Assembly (NCBI GenBank): GCA_004335635.1
Contig: QAXH01004166.1
Span: forward strand, 1-20,907
Direction of reading: 5' to 3'
Length of the DNA stretch: 20,907 nt
From: Chloromonas sp. AAM2
Lineage: Eukaryota; Chlorophyta; Chlorophyceae; Chlamydomonadales; Chlamydomonadaceae
Shown here: piece by piece, positions 1 to 10,000 of the stretch
Position numbering within the stretch: position 1 is the first letter of the stretch
Layout of the letters: the number at the start of each line of letters is the position of its first letter
Translations under genes and position numbers: made by a program
The notes under the pieces: generated by a model
The model's input: the letters and a program-made list of their open reading frames with translations, nothing else
The model's database searches: none
What the model was told of the DNA's origin: nothing

Positions 1-1929
1 TTGTCATGTCTCGTAACGGGCTAGGAGTTGTTTACACATTGATACAATTTGCAGGAAATATAGGTCGAAATCATGTCGATGGTCAAGAGGGTGGCGAAAT
101 ATTCTCCTGAGACCCTATCATAACTTTTTGCCAGAGGGGGTCCCAGACCTCCACCCCCCCCCAAAATCTCAACCACAAGTCGGTTACAAATTCTGACCAT
201 GCCATTCTGCTCCATTTCATGCAAGCTTTCCAACAAAACGGCTAACTACCAAAATGATCCAATCTAAATCGTGGCCAAAGCAGGGCTCAACTGCAGACCT
301 CAACTGCAAGTGTGTTCTGGGCCATGTCATCTAGAGTCCTGGTGTGAGCTGGGTTATGCTATGGGCGGATGTATCCACAGCCAAGCTGTCCAGGATGCGC
401 CCGAACTGCCTGCTGTGCACTATGTCTGTACACAGTGCCGGTGCACTGGGTAGACTGCAACCGGCCATCGCTGCTGGCTGTCCATGGCAGGGCTGACTCA
501 GCATGCAGGCCCCATGGGTACACCAGGGCAAATGGACTATGGAATAGCCTGGTGACCATGTATCCCCGGCATGCCGGGCCCGCTGTCATGGGCGGCATTT
601 CGGCATCCCATCACTGTCAATGACTGGCTGCTCGGGGTCTGCATGCTCGCTCTCATCCTCTTATGCTGACATGGGCAGCACAGCGGCCGGGGCCAGGGCT
701 GCTGCGGCAGGTGCTTTGGGGTGAAAGAAGCCCTTGAGGAGTTGCTGCCCCTTGAGCAGCTTAAACTTGCAGTGCTGCATGTGTGTCTGAATGTTGGTTG
801 GGTGGTCATCAGATTGCTGTGTTGCACCCAGGGTTTGGGCAGTGCCACCAAAGTGTCACTGGTTTGGGCAGCTCCTTCCTAGGGCGCTTGCTACCATCCT
901 GGGGGTCTGATTCATCACCAGAATCCAAGCCGTGAACTTGCCCCACGCTTGGACCTGCGCCTGCCATGTCAACAGACTGCTGACGCTTCGCAAATCAACT
1001 GCTGCAGCAACCCAGCGGCGCCGACCGGTCCCAGGCGGCCGGTCGGTTTTTTCGGTTTCTTTCCCATGCACCCATACTTTTGGTTTTTGAGTATGCCATT
1101 GTGTAGCTCTTGCCGAGCCCGTCACGATGGCATGCTTACAGCTTCAATCAGACACCTGGTTGGCAAGCAAACAGATTTTCCAAATCAGGTCCAGATTTCC
1201 CTTTACCCACACCCCACCCCTCCAACAACCATCTCAGAAACGCCTGAAAAATTATTTGAGCCTCCCAAAGGGTAACTAAGCCAACGCCGTGAAGAAAACG
1301 GGTCACTCCCGGATAGGGTCTGTGGCTATTGAAATGCCACCCTCCTGTCAATGGTTACTAAATTTAGCAAATTTAGGGAATACGCGAAAAATCACCTCTG
1401 AAAAGTCGCTGGGGACTGGCGTGTGCTGCACAGCCGACCTGCCAACTGCCAACATGCCACAAACATTATGCTCCTTTTTGTGACCCTGTTGAATGTCGTA
1501 GTCTGGCCAATCATTTCTGTTGTCAAGAGACCTTATGTCCTGCTGAGTGTGAGTGTAAGTGCTCAGCTGAGGGTCATGCAAACAGGGTCCGTGCCTCTGG
1601 CTGAGTTTACAGCTGGAGAGGAGCGCCGTCTGGATAGTGAGATCCAACATAAGGCCAATCCCTTCCACCGTTACATAGCAGCTGAATACATAGTTTACAT
1701 AGTTTTAGTTTGCTCCAGCTGCCACACCAGCCATTTCTTGAGCCATTCACACGCAACTGCCACAACACAACAGGCCACAACTGCTAAAAATATCAGGCAA
1801 CGTTGACAAACACCGGTACAGGCTCTAGGCAGAAACACTACAGCGCACATTGCCTTTGAACACTGTCATGGGCACTGGCCCATCTTGGGTCACACCGTGT
1901 CGTATCTCTGCTGGATCAGCGGAGTGGCC
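1..1929. other. Intergenic region downstream of gene A
   Basis: No supportable gene is seen here. The short open frames on both strands overlap one another and show no domain, no signal peptide and no similarity to the exons of the neighbouring family. The region holds a perfect 8-bp inverted repeat followed by six T at 1021-1052 and one copy of a dispersed repeat at about 1453-1640. The 3' end of gene A (stop at 1930-1932) lies at its right edge, so part of 1700-1929 is probably its 3' untranslated region. No clear AATAAA-type signal was recognised. Confidence 0.6.
1453..1640 (-). repeat. Dispersed repeat, copy 1 (transposon 3' end?)
   Basis: This stretch is clearly similar, in the same orientation, to 20160-20345 at the far end of the window. 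Shared blocks include TTATGCTCCTTTTTGTGAC, GTTGAATGTC, GTCTGGCCAA and GCTGAGTTTACA. On the minus strand both copies can be read to the same stop, as SDGTALQL-stop at 20319-20345 and PDGAPLQL-stop at about 1605-1631. Some differences are silent (GAT/GAC, TTG/CTG), which suggests that the repeat carries the C-terminal end of a once-coding mobile element plus its 3' flank. Only the last few codons appear to be retained in this copy. Confidence 0.5.
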
Positions 1930-4900
1930 TCATTCGGGCTGGTTGCCAACCTTGATCTGTGCAGCACAGGCAAAAGCCATACCTCCAATGTTGTCAAGCT
2001 TTGACTCGCACTTTTGCGGTAAAACAGAGACGCAGTGCGGAATTTAGAGAACTAAACAGCCACCAGTGCATCAGCATCAGCGTCAAAGCAATCATCTCCA
2101 CTTCGTTATTATGCACTGCGGACTCCTACATTTAATCTGTCACCCAGTCAAATGCCTTTCACCATTACCAAGAGCGCCCTACATAACATCCCCCACATTG
2201 GATGTGAGCTCTCACCAGTGGCTGGATGAACCAGACAATGTCGTTGTCCATGGTGTAGTCGATTAGCTGACGCACGTGGTCGCTCTCATAGTGGTCCAGG
2301 AAGTCACCCATGCTGCAATGTGACAGGACATAAGACTAGTAGACTATGGATATGTACAACAGTTCTTTTGCGATCAGAGCAAGGCAGTGGCACGTGCACC
2401 GTCTCGATACCTGACACCGTCGCAAAGTTCTAGTGACCATTCCGATTCGTCTTACCTGTCCCACGTGCCGTAGACATAGTAGCGCGTGTTGTCCGTCGCC
2501 ACCTTGCGCAGACTGCGATATGGATCGCGCAAGGCGCAGCTTTAGCGGGAATCGGGAATCAGGAACGAATGCGACCAGGAAAATCAAACAGCAGATGGCT
2601 TGCTATGCAGCCTCGTTCGGGTCACGTACCTGTAGATTCGGTTACCCTTCTCCCTGACGGTCTCCTTTGCGGCATCGTACCACGCGTCGACAAAGCCTTC
2701 GCCCTCGCCAGGGGGAATCTAAACACGCATCAGAGTCACATTCTGAGTTTACAGTGTGCGCATGGGGTCATCATACTGGATAGGGAGCTAGATAGTTACT
2801 GAGCGTGCGAGTAAGGGATGGAGGCTGCCTGGGGCGCTTATGTACCCACGATGTACGTGATCAGCACGTGGTGCATGTTCCTCCTCCTGTGCACCTCGCG
2901 CCATGCGCTCACGACCTGCAGCGCAGCGATCAAAGGAAGTATGATAAGGTCAGGCAGTCAGGCGTGTTCGCACAATCAAGCTGTGCTGCTGTCGACAGGG
3001 TCGGGCAGTCGAGCTATTCACGCAAGCACTTGCATTATGCTGTGTTGCAAACGGAGACCGTCTCACCAGCGATTCCTCCGCGTCCAATCCGCCGTCGGCC
3101 ATTTCGGCGAGGGTGGTGTGGCTCAGCTCACACTTGCGGCTGTGATGGCAGTGGCAGCAATGGCAACCGCAACCCTTCTCCTGCATACCATGACGCCAGA
3201 CACGCAGGGACGCCAATTTTGGACTTGCAAAAATGTGCAAACAGGTTACGCAAGGGCTGTCAAACGTCCAGTGCAAATAGTCAGCTAATAGTTATCAGTT
3301 CCTGACAGGTGTCCCAGTCAGTTTGACAGCGTTCATTGCCTTACCAGCTATCATTTCTTGGAGGAAGAATTTCTGAAGAAGAGCAGCCGCATATGAGCGC
3401 GGCTTCCCGTCCATCAAGCGACACGGTCTCACCTTCTTCTGCTTTCCACCTCCTGGGCGGTACTCGTCGGGAATGGTGCCCTCAGGGACGTACTTGTCCC
3501 AGTCGCCCTGGCCCTGCTGGTCTTGTTGATCTTGCTCGGGCTGTTGACCATGCCCACGCTGCAGCAAATCGTAAACAATACAATTCTGCAAAACCACGCC
3601 AGGCGCTATGGGCGTCTGCATCATCAACATGACTCCCTGGCTCAGCCACATGTGCTAGAATATTGATACAGAGTCACCACAAAATGTCTGGCCTGGACAT
3701 GCATAAATTGCGCACAATGCCTCGGCCATGCGGTGACCTGCACCAGGGCTCTTCATGTGACCTTGCTTCACCTTGAGCATCTTGTGCTCCTCCTCCTCCT
3801 CCAGGTCTGAGCTCAGGCTCTTGAGCACCTCCAGCTGCCAACGCACGCCGCGGTTGTCAACAAACTGCGCAAATGAGCAACACAAGGGAGTGTAAACGCG
3901 CCGGTGTCAACCTTACGAGTGTCAAAGAGAAGAACAAGAGAATTGCTGAGGTGCACAAGCAGCCTGCAGTACTCGTGCAAAAAGGGACACAGTGCTGGTG
4001 CGGCACAGCTCAGGGGCACCTGCAGACCACGCCCTGACGAGCCATGACTCACCTCGGCAAACCTCTTGAAGTGGTCGGCTGTCAGGTATTTGTGCAGACC
4101 CCTCATTGTGGTCCACTCGCCTGCAATGATACAAGCTGTAAGCAAGCTGAAAACACATGGACACTTGCAAGCTCCGTGCCTGAATCTAGCGAACAAGGAA
4201 CCACATGGACACTTGCAAGCTCCATGCCCGCACCGATGATTAATGGCTTGCCTAAGACCCAACTGAATTCATGGCCGCACCGATTCTTGGAGCAGACGAC
4301 TGTGTAGCTCCGACAGGTGAGACTCCACGCAACCTGGCAAGTCCGATGCTGACAAACAGTGGTCTGCTGTGTACTGACCGTATGAGATGTAGATCAAGTT
4401 GTCAAGTGTTGTCTTCTTGAGATCAAAGATCTCGACCTCCTTCTCCTCTGCCAGCACGTCCTTCTCAAGGTCGAGCCTGGAAAGCAATGCGCGAGAGAAA
4501 ACATGGCTTGCAGCTTCAAACTCGTTTGTAGCCCAAGCAATCAAGCGAACAATGCAGATTGCCGAACACTGTAGATGCTTGCCGCCGCAGCTGTCAAAGC
4601 CTGATCTGACAAATCTAACACAATCAAACCCACCAGGCGTCCTCGAAGCTACTAGCCTCGCCCGGTGGCACAATGAACCTGACGACGGCATATGCACGGC
4701 ACTCCGCCTTGCGACGACCACGCCCAAGGTCACGCATCAAGCCCAGCACACTCTGCGGCAAGAACTCCAATTATGTCGTGGTTGGCAATAGAGCGAGGAC
4801 GTGCGCTGTGCATGTGTTGCAATCGGCAGACGTGCCACAGCAGCACTTTGAAACGCGTCATTTGCGTCATCTGCGCTACAACCACACATCCCACGTCACG

Positions 4901-5029
4901 TACCTGTGCGCTCTTCTGAAAGCCTTGAGTAGCCGTTTCGCTGCTCATGAAAGCATTGGCTGGCATACGCACGGCGCCAGCGCAGGCCAGTGCGGCGGCC
5001 AGGACCAGGAGAGCAGCAATTCTGGTCAT
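1930..5029 (-). CDS. Gene A: secreted tandem ABM-domain protein, 11 exons
   Basis: Exons in transcript order: 5029-4904, 4752-4634, 4476-4379, 4120-4053, 3864-3772, 3558-3433, 2915-2850, 2718-2630, 2512-2456, 2312-2216, 1956-1930 (966 nt, 321 aa). All introns are GT-AG and the phases close exactly. The start MTRIAALLVLAAALACAGA gives a signal peptide; an in-frame ATG at 5053 would add eight polar residues and is less likely by comparison with B and C. Domain 1 spans roughly residues 63-160 (AVVRFIVPPGE, FEDAW, IYISYGEW, ADHF). Residues 169-210 form a Q/E-rich linker with IPDEYRP. Domain 2 spans roughly 224-315 (HHVLITYI, YYVYGTWD, DNDIVWF). The ABM family includes quinol monooxygenases, haem-degrading enzymes and LsrG-type isomerases; the activity here is unknown. 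The W/His/His pattern of the fold is W279/H288/H293 in domain 2. In domain 1 it is W117/Y126/H131, so one usual His is replaced by Tyr. Regulation is not visible. Confidence 0.88.
3433..3558 (-). other. Gene A exon 6: unsplit linker exon
   Basis: This 126-nt exon (phase 0 at both ends) encodes the inter-domain linker. It begins RGHGQQPEQDQQDQQGQG and ends with VPEG, IPDEYRP and a basic GGGKQKK tail. It matches two separate exons of gene B end to end: the start matches the B exon with RGHGEQDEQPEQ (12141-12244) and the end matches the B exon with IPKEYR and YRPHC (10177-10243). Gene C has no counterpart. It is therefore an optional, unsplit form of the linker module. Confidence 0.75.
4154..4223. 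repeat. Short direct repeat in gene A intron 3
   Basis: A 22-bp block (CACATGGACACTTGCAAGCT plus CC) occurs at 4154-4175 and again at 4202-4223, 48 bp apart, inside the 258-base intron between exons 3 and 4 of gene A. It is a small local tandem duplication with no evident function. Confidence 0.8.
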
Positions 5030-5560
5030 TGTGTGCGTTCGTGACAACGGCAAATGTCGCTGCTTGCGACCCGGGGAGGCTCAATCTGCAATACAATACA
5101 CTCTGCAACGCAGACTGTGGCACAAGCGCGACGCTTGTTGATTGCCTCGATGATGCCTGGATGCGAGTCACGTAACGTGCTCAGTGGCTCGTTTGTGTGA
5201 CGCGCGGATTGTCATGACGTGATCCACTGCGTCATCTCTCAAAAACGTTGGCTAACATCTTGAGCCTTGTCATCTTGAGCAACCTGCTGAACGTGAGCAA
5301 CCTTCCCAAGCAACACACCTACCTCCGACTGTTCGCGGCACGCCATGGAACGGCATTCTGCGCATCACTAGAAACAATTGCGGCGTTTGAACACGTGTGC
5401 ATGTTGCGGGTCACTGTCAACAGCCTGAGCAAAGCGCAGACATCCGCGGAACAGCAACCAAGCCGCCCGGCAGCCTTTTGCACGGCCACGACGCTCAGTG
5501 CATGCCCCTCTGCACTTTGACCTGAGGCCCTGTTTGTCGGTCGGACTGAGAGGCCGGTGC

Positions 5561-5605
5561 AAAAAAAAAGAAGTTTGCCAGTTCTGGGACAGTTGTGTGA
5601 TTAGG
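5561..5605 (+). repeat. A9-headed dispersed repeat, copy 1
   Basis: A run of nine A followed by GAAGTTTGCCAGTTCTGGGA and CAGTTGTGTGATT is repeated at 19711-19756 in the same orientation. The match is essentially exact for about 36 bp; copy 2 then differs by one base and carries a small insertion. The flanks are unrelated, so this is a short dispersed repeat, possibly the end of an interspersed element. Confidence 0.7.
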
Positions 5606-6544
5606 TCTGTATTACCGCCAGCGATGACCCCGAAGCGATCGAGAACGCCTTCAACTGCCTGTCGAAATCGAACATGCTACTATTCTTCGGAATCGCATGC
5701 ATTGCCAGGGCGGCCTGCTACCCGACGGGAGTGTGAGCCATCCAGTAGCCCTTGCCCAGGTGAGCACGCGAGGAGGGTATTACAAAGCACACCGGGCATG
5801 TCACAGTAGTTTATGCGCTTATACTATGTAACACCATGTTGGGCATGGCTCAGATGAACATGGCTGGGCATTTGACTTTGAGCACATCCCAGTATTGGCA
5901 TCACGTCGCCGTCTAGCAATGCAGATTATATGTTGTCAGTCTCACACAACATTGAATCAACACCGGGCCTCTGCTCCGAACAGTTCCTGACAGACGTACC
6001 CTGTGCACCATTGGCTGTATCAATACTATTACTTGAGAACCTGCCACAACCAAAGTGCGCTGAAAATCTGGGTTGGGGTAACAGCACATTCTAAAAACTT
6101 TGGCATACTCGATTTTGCCTGTTGAAACTGTTGCAACGATTTTGCACTGCTGCGTGCACATTGCTGCCCCCAAACACTTTTTGCAATGGGTTGGGATTAG
6201 ACATGCAGGTTGGGGTCAGGACTCTTCCGTAGCGTAGCACGGGCTACCGCACTCGTAACTTTCAAATGCCGTCGAAATTTGTCACATGGTTGTAGCTGGC
6301 TCTGGACATGCAGGCACTCATGTTTGGCAGCACGTGATCGGCCCAAACACTGTTGTTGAATGGAAAGCGCTGTAGCCAGCAGTTACAGCGCGTACATAAC
6401 TATTTTATTTTTCCGACTCATAATGGGCAGGCACTGAAACCAAGCAGTATGGACTAATCCGCTTTGCATGCACGTTCTGTGCTCTGTTCCTGTTTTTCGT
6501 GGCTGGTTGCCTTTCTTTCCGCCTTGTTCGTTCCCGCCTTTTCT

Positions 6545-6640
6545 GCCTTTGGGCTAATGTCTGCCTTTGTTCCTGCCTTTCCTCTCCTTTCTTGCTCACA
6601 CAACCCGTCCCGTGTCCTTTGACGGCTTCCCTGATGTAAC
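6545..6640 (+). repeat. Dispersed element end, copy 1
   Basis: The stretch with TTTCTTGCTCAC, CCGTCCCGTGTCC and GACGGCTTCCCTGATGTAA resembles 8020-8133 on the same strand and 12349-12428 on the opposite strand. All three copies end at TGTAA. In copies 2 and 3 this is followed by an AT-rich tail (TTACATATA or ATACATATA), which suggests the 3' end of an interspersed element with a simple-sequence tail. The pyrimidine-rich 5' part is shared only with copy 2. Confidence 0.6.
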
Positions 6641-7099
6641 AAATCAATCAACTGAAACCAAGCAGTATCAAGCTGAAAGAGCAGACACGAGATTACAACG
6701 GTATGCCTTGTCAATGCCAACTGCACAAATCAGTCAGAGTGAATGTACGCATACATCTGTCACAACTGCAGCAAGCTGCCTAGACAACCGTCAGCATTCG
6801 CTAACATTCTTGGTAAATATGGCGTGTGAACCCCAGCGGACAACGCTGTACAACTATCAAACCAGCATTGAGCTATCTGCTCCGTAACAACTCAGGTGTG
6901 ACAAACAGTGTCAGAATGCCACACTGCGTTGACCAGATCTCAGGCACCACTGGCACCGCTGTCTGCCTGCTCTGAGCCAAGCCAAACCAGCCACGCAGCC
7001 TATTGTGCACAAGCGCCAGGGGACCCTGGGACATGAACGGGTGCCAGGGGCAGCACTGCTTCCGTTCTATCTAGCTTCCTGCTGGGCGCGGGGTCCGCT

Positions 7100-10000
7100 T
7101 CACTCAGGCTCATTCCCAATCTTGATCTGCAAGTGCAAAAGAAATGGTGTAAGAGTAAGTGCAGGACACACCAGCTGTGTGGCAGCAGGCTGCATCTGAT
7201 CTGCATGTCTGCATTTTCACCAGCCATTCCGTGTATGACTTGTTGCACTTCTTACCAGTGGCTCAATGAACCAAACGATATCGTTGTCCATGGTGTGGTC
7301 AATCAGCCGGCGCACGTGCTTGCTCTCGTAGTGGTCCAGGTAGTCGCTCATGCTGTGTTCAGACACAGGCAAAAAGAAACGGTTAGAAACAAGGCAGCTA
7401 GAGAGAACGGAACATCGCTTACTTACGAAGGCTAAGGACTGAGATTGCCATGACAGGCTAGGTCCGCTGTGCAGTATGTTGACAATCATACACTGTGTGC
7501 CCTTGAAGCATGCACTGTGTGCCCTTGAAGCATGCATGCAATCGCATTGTGGGTGACTGGCACACGCAAAGCTGTGAATCGGGGTTGAATGAAGCAACAT
7601 CTGAAATTTCTAGCCAAGGGATGGAGGCACATGCCATACCTGTTCAACTCGTCAGCTAACGTAACTGTAGCGCAACGTTGCGGAGATTGTTGGTAGGCTG
7701 ATGCATATCAGGGAAAGCAACCATTGTTTGAGGGCTTGCTGAAAATGGTAGCTGACTGGCCGGGGCCGTTGATCACCGTAGATCATGTTCAGAGAAGGGA
7801 TTGTGAGAGTGCTGCTTGACACGTTGGCCACGGTGAAACTTGATCGACACAGTCAAGCCCTGAGTATCAGACGCACGGTTCCACAACGTTCCGCTCTGTC
7901 ACAGCCTTGCTGCCTCTTCCTAGACGTGACCGACTATGCCTCCTGACCCTTCTTGCTTAACCTTCTCTGGTCTTTGACCTGAGTTTAGGCGGCTCCATCC
8001 TGTTTTGCATTCAGTTGGCCTGCCTTGCCTGCTTTGTTCCCTGCGTTCGTTTTGCTTTCTTGCTCAGGGTAGGCCAGGGCGGTGCCCATCCCGTTCCGTG
8101 TCCCCTGACGGCTTCCCTGGTGTAATTACATATAATACACTTAAGGTCAAATGCTAGGCACCGCTCTCACCTGTCCCATGTGCCGTAGGCGTAGTAGCGC
8201 GTGTTGTCCGTCGCCACCTTGCGCAGACTGCGGCACACAGGGCCAAGATGTTTCAGGTCATGGCTCAGCTACAGATGATTGGAGCAGGTTGTGGTTCACC
8301 TATCATGCAGCCTCGCTCGAATCGTCCCACCTGTAGATGTGGTTTCCCTTCTCTCTGAGAGTCTTCTCCGCTGCCTCATGCCATGCATCAACGAAGTCTT
8401 TGCCCCTGCCAGGGGGCATCTGCATGGGCGGCGCACAAGTGCTGCTAATTCCGTGCACACTTGGACTGCAAAGGTAAGGGTTTCACACGACATTCTCGAG
8501 ATTGAAAACAGATGGTTGCTGCAATAGTTGAAGGTCTAGAAAACAGTACGCGCAGATGAACACTCTTCTGATCAGTTGTCTAGACAACCACTGTGTGTCT
8601 AACTCATGCGGCGCATAGGGGATGACACCTAATTGCTCGCAAGGCTGCAAATCAAAGCAAGCCAGCTCACGTCGTAACGGATGAGCACATGGTACAGGTC
8701 CTTCTGTGTGTTCCGATCGCAGTGCGGGCGGTACTTCTTGGGGATGTATCGGCGGTACTCCTTGGGAATGAATCTGGAACAAAAGGAGTTGTTGTCAGTT
8801 AGTACAAAAATCTGTTCAGTACACAAGCCGAGCCCTGGACCAGACTGGGTAGAGGCTGCTGTAAACACATGTACGAGCATGATAGTAGCACTTGTTGCTG
8901 ATAATAATATCATAGCAAACAAGCAAACCCAGCGTGTGGCACTCACTCGTCACGGTCACACACTCACTCGTCACGGTCACACACTCACTCGTCCCGGTCA
9001 CACACTCACTCGTCCCGGTCACACACTCACTCGTCACGGGCACACACTCACTCGTCACGGGCACACACTCACTCGTCACGGGCACACACTCACGCGTCCC
9101 GATCACACACTCACGCGTCCCGGTCACACACTCACTTGTCCCGATCACACATTCACGTGTCCCGGTCACACACTCACTTGTCCCGGTCACACACTCACTT
9201 GTCCCAGTCACACACTCACGTGTCCCGGTCACACACTCACGTGTCCCGGTCACACACTCACTTGTCCCGATCACACATTCACGTGTCTTGATCACACACT
9301 CACTTGTCCCGGTCACACACTCACTTGTCCCAGTCACACGAGTGATCCTCTGAAGAGTCCCCCTCGCCACGACCCTGCAAATCACGACCAGCCAAGTACA
9401 GGCACAATCAGGAAGTACATATAGCAAATACTTCAGTGTATTGTCCTGTAGCATGTTGGATATGACATGGAGTGCCCCGGGGCTGTGCAGTCTGGGCTGG
9501 ACCGCCGACTACAGATCCAATGCCGCTGCAGGTAAGCATGCTCTCGGCAACGACCTGATGGCCCACATGAGCCATGTGCTGTACGCTATCTGTGCTTGAA
9601 CACCCACCACACCTTGTGCTTTCGCTCCAGCGTCTCCTCAGTGTCGAGCTGCTCAGGCTCTTGCTCACCCAGCTGCTCACCCAGCATCTGGCGTCTGGTC
9701 TGCATGGGGCAACAACACACAGGGGGCACGCCAGGCAAGCCATCTCTTGCCAGGCACAGCCTTGCAGTCACAAGTAGGTTCAGCCAGTTTCTGACCTCAA
9801 CACATATGGTATGGTCCTCACACTCCTGCCTTCATGGTCTTGAACACACATAGCAGGAGGACTGGTTGGCACACAGCCGTGCACATGGCGGCTGACAGTC
9901 ATGTGATGCAGTGATCCCCTGTAGCCGTCACGTGCTTGCCAGACAGTGCATGTACTGGACGTACTGCCCACAGATAAAGGCGGAAGCAGTGGCGTTAGGC

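Larger units (their letters stand above)
5030..7099. other. Intergenic region between genes A and B
   Basis: This region holds the upstream side of gene A and the downstream side of gene B, both on the minus strand. No convincing gene was found; the short open frames are overlapping and compositionally ordinary. It contains a 45-bp dispersed repeat at 5561-5605, and a pyrimidine-rich stretch at about 6480-6640 that resembles 7970-8133. No TATA-like or other promoter element could be assigned with confidence upstream of 5029. Confidence 0.55.

Noticed and set aside
537..851. 104-codon minus-strand frame
   Set aside because: Low-information Ser/Thr/Pro/Gln composition, no similarity to the neighbouring family, and several overlapping frames of similar length.
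1021..1052. Rho-independent terminator look-alike (CCGACCGG, loop, CCGGTCGG, T6)
   Set aside because: The shape fits, but the surrounding DNA is eukaryotic with spliced genes and no prokaryotic gene ends here. It is probably a chance inverted repeat.
8681..9454. Long open frames on both strands across minisatellite array 1 (Thr/His/Ser/Cys-rich 7-residue repeats)
   Set aside because: The 21-bp unit is a multiple of three and lacks stops in several frames, so long frames on both strands are automatic. The array lies in an intron between well-supported exons.
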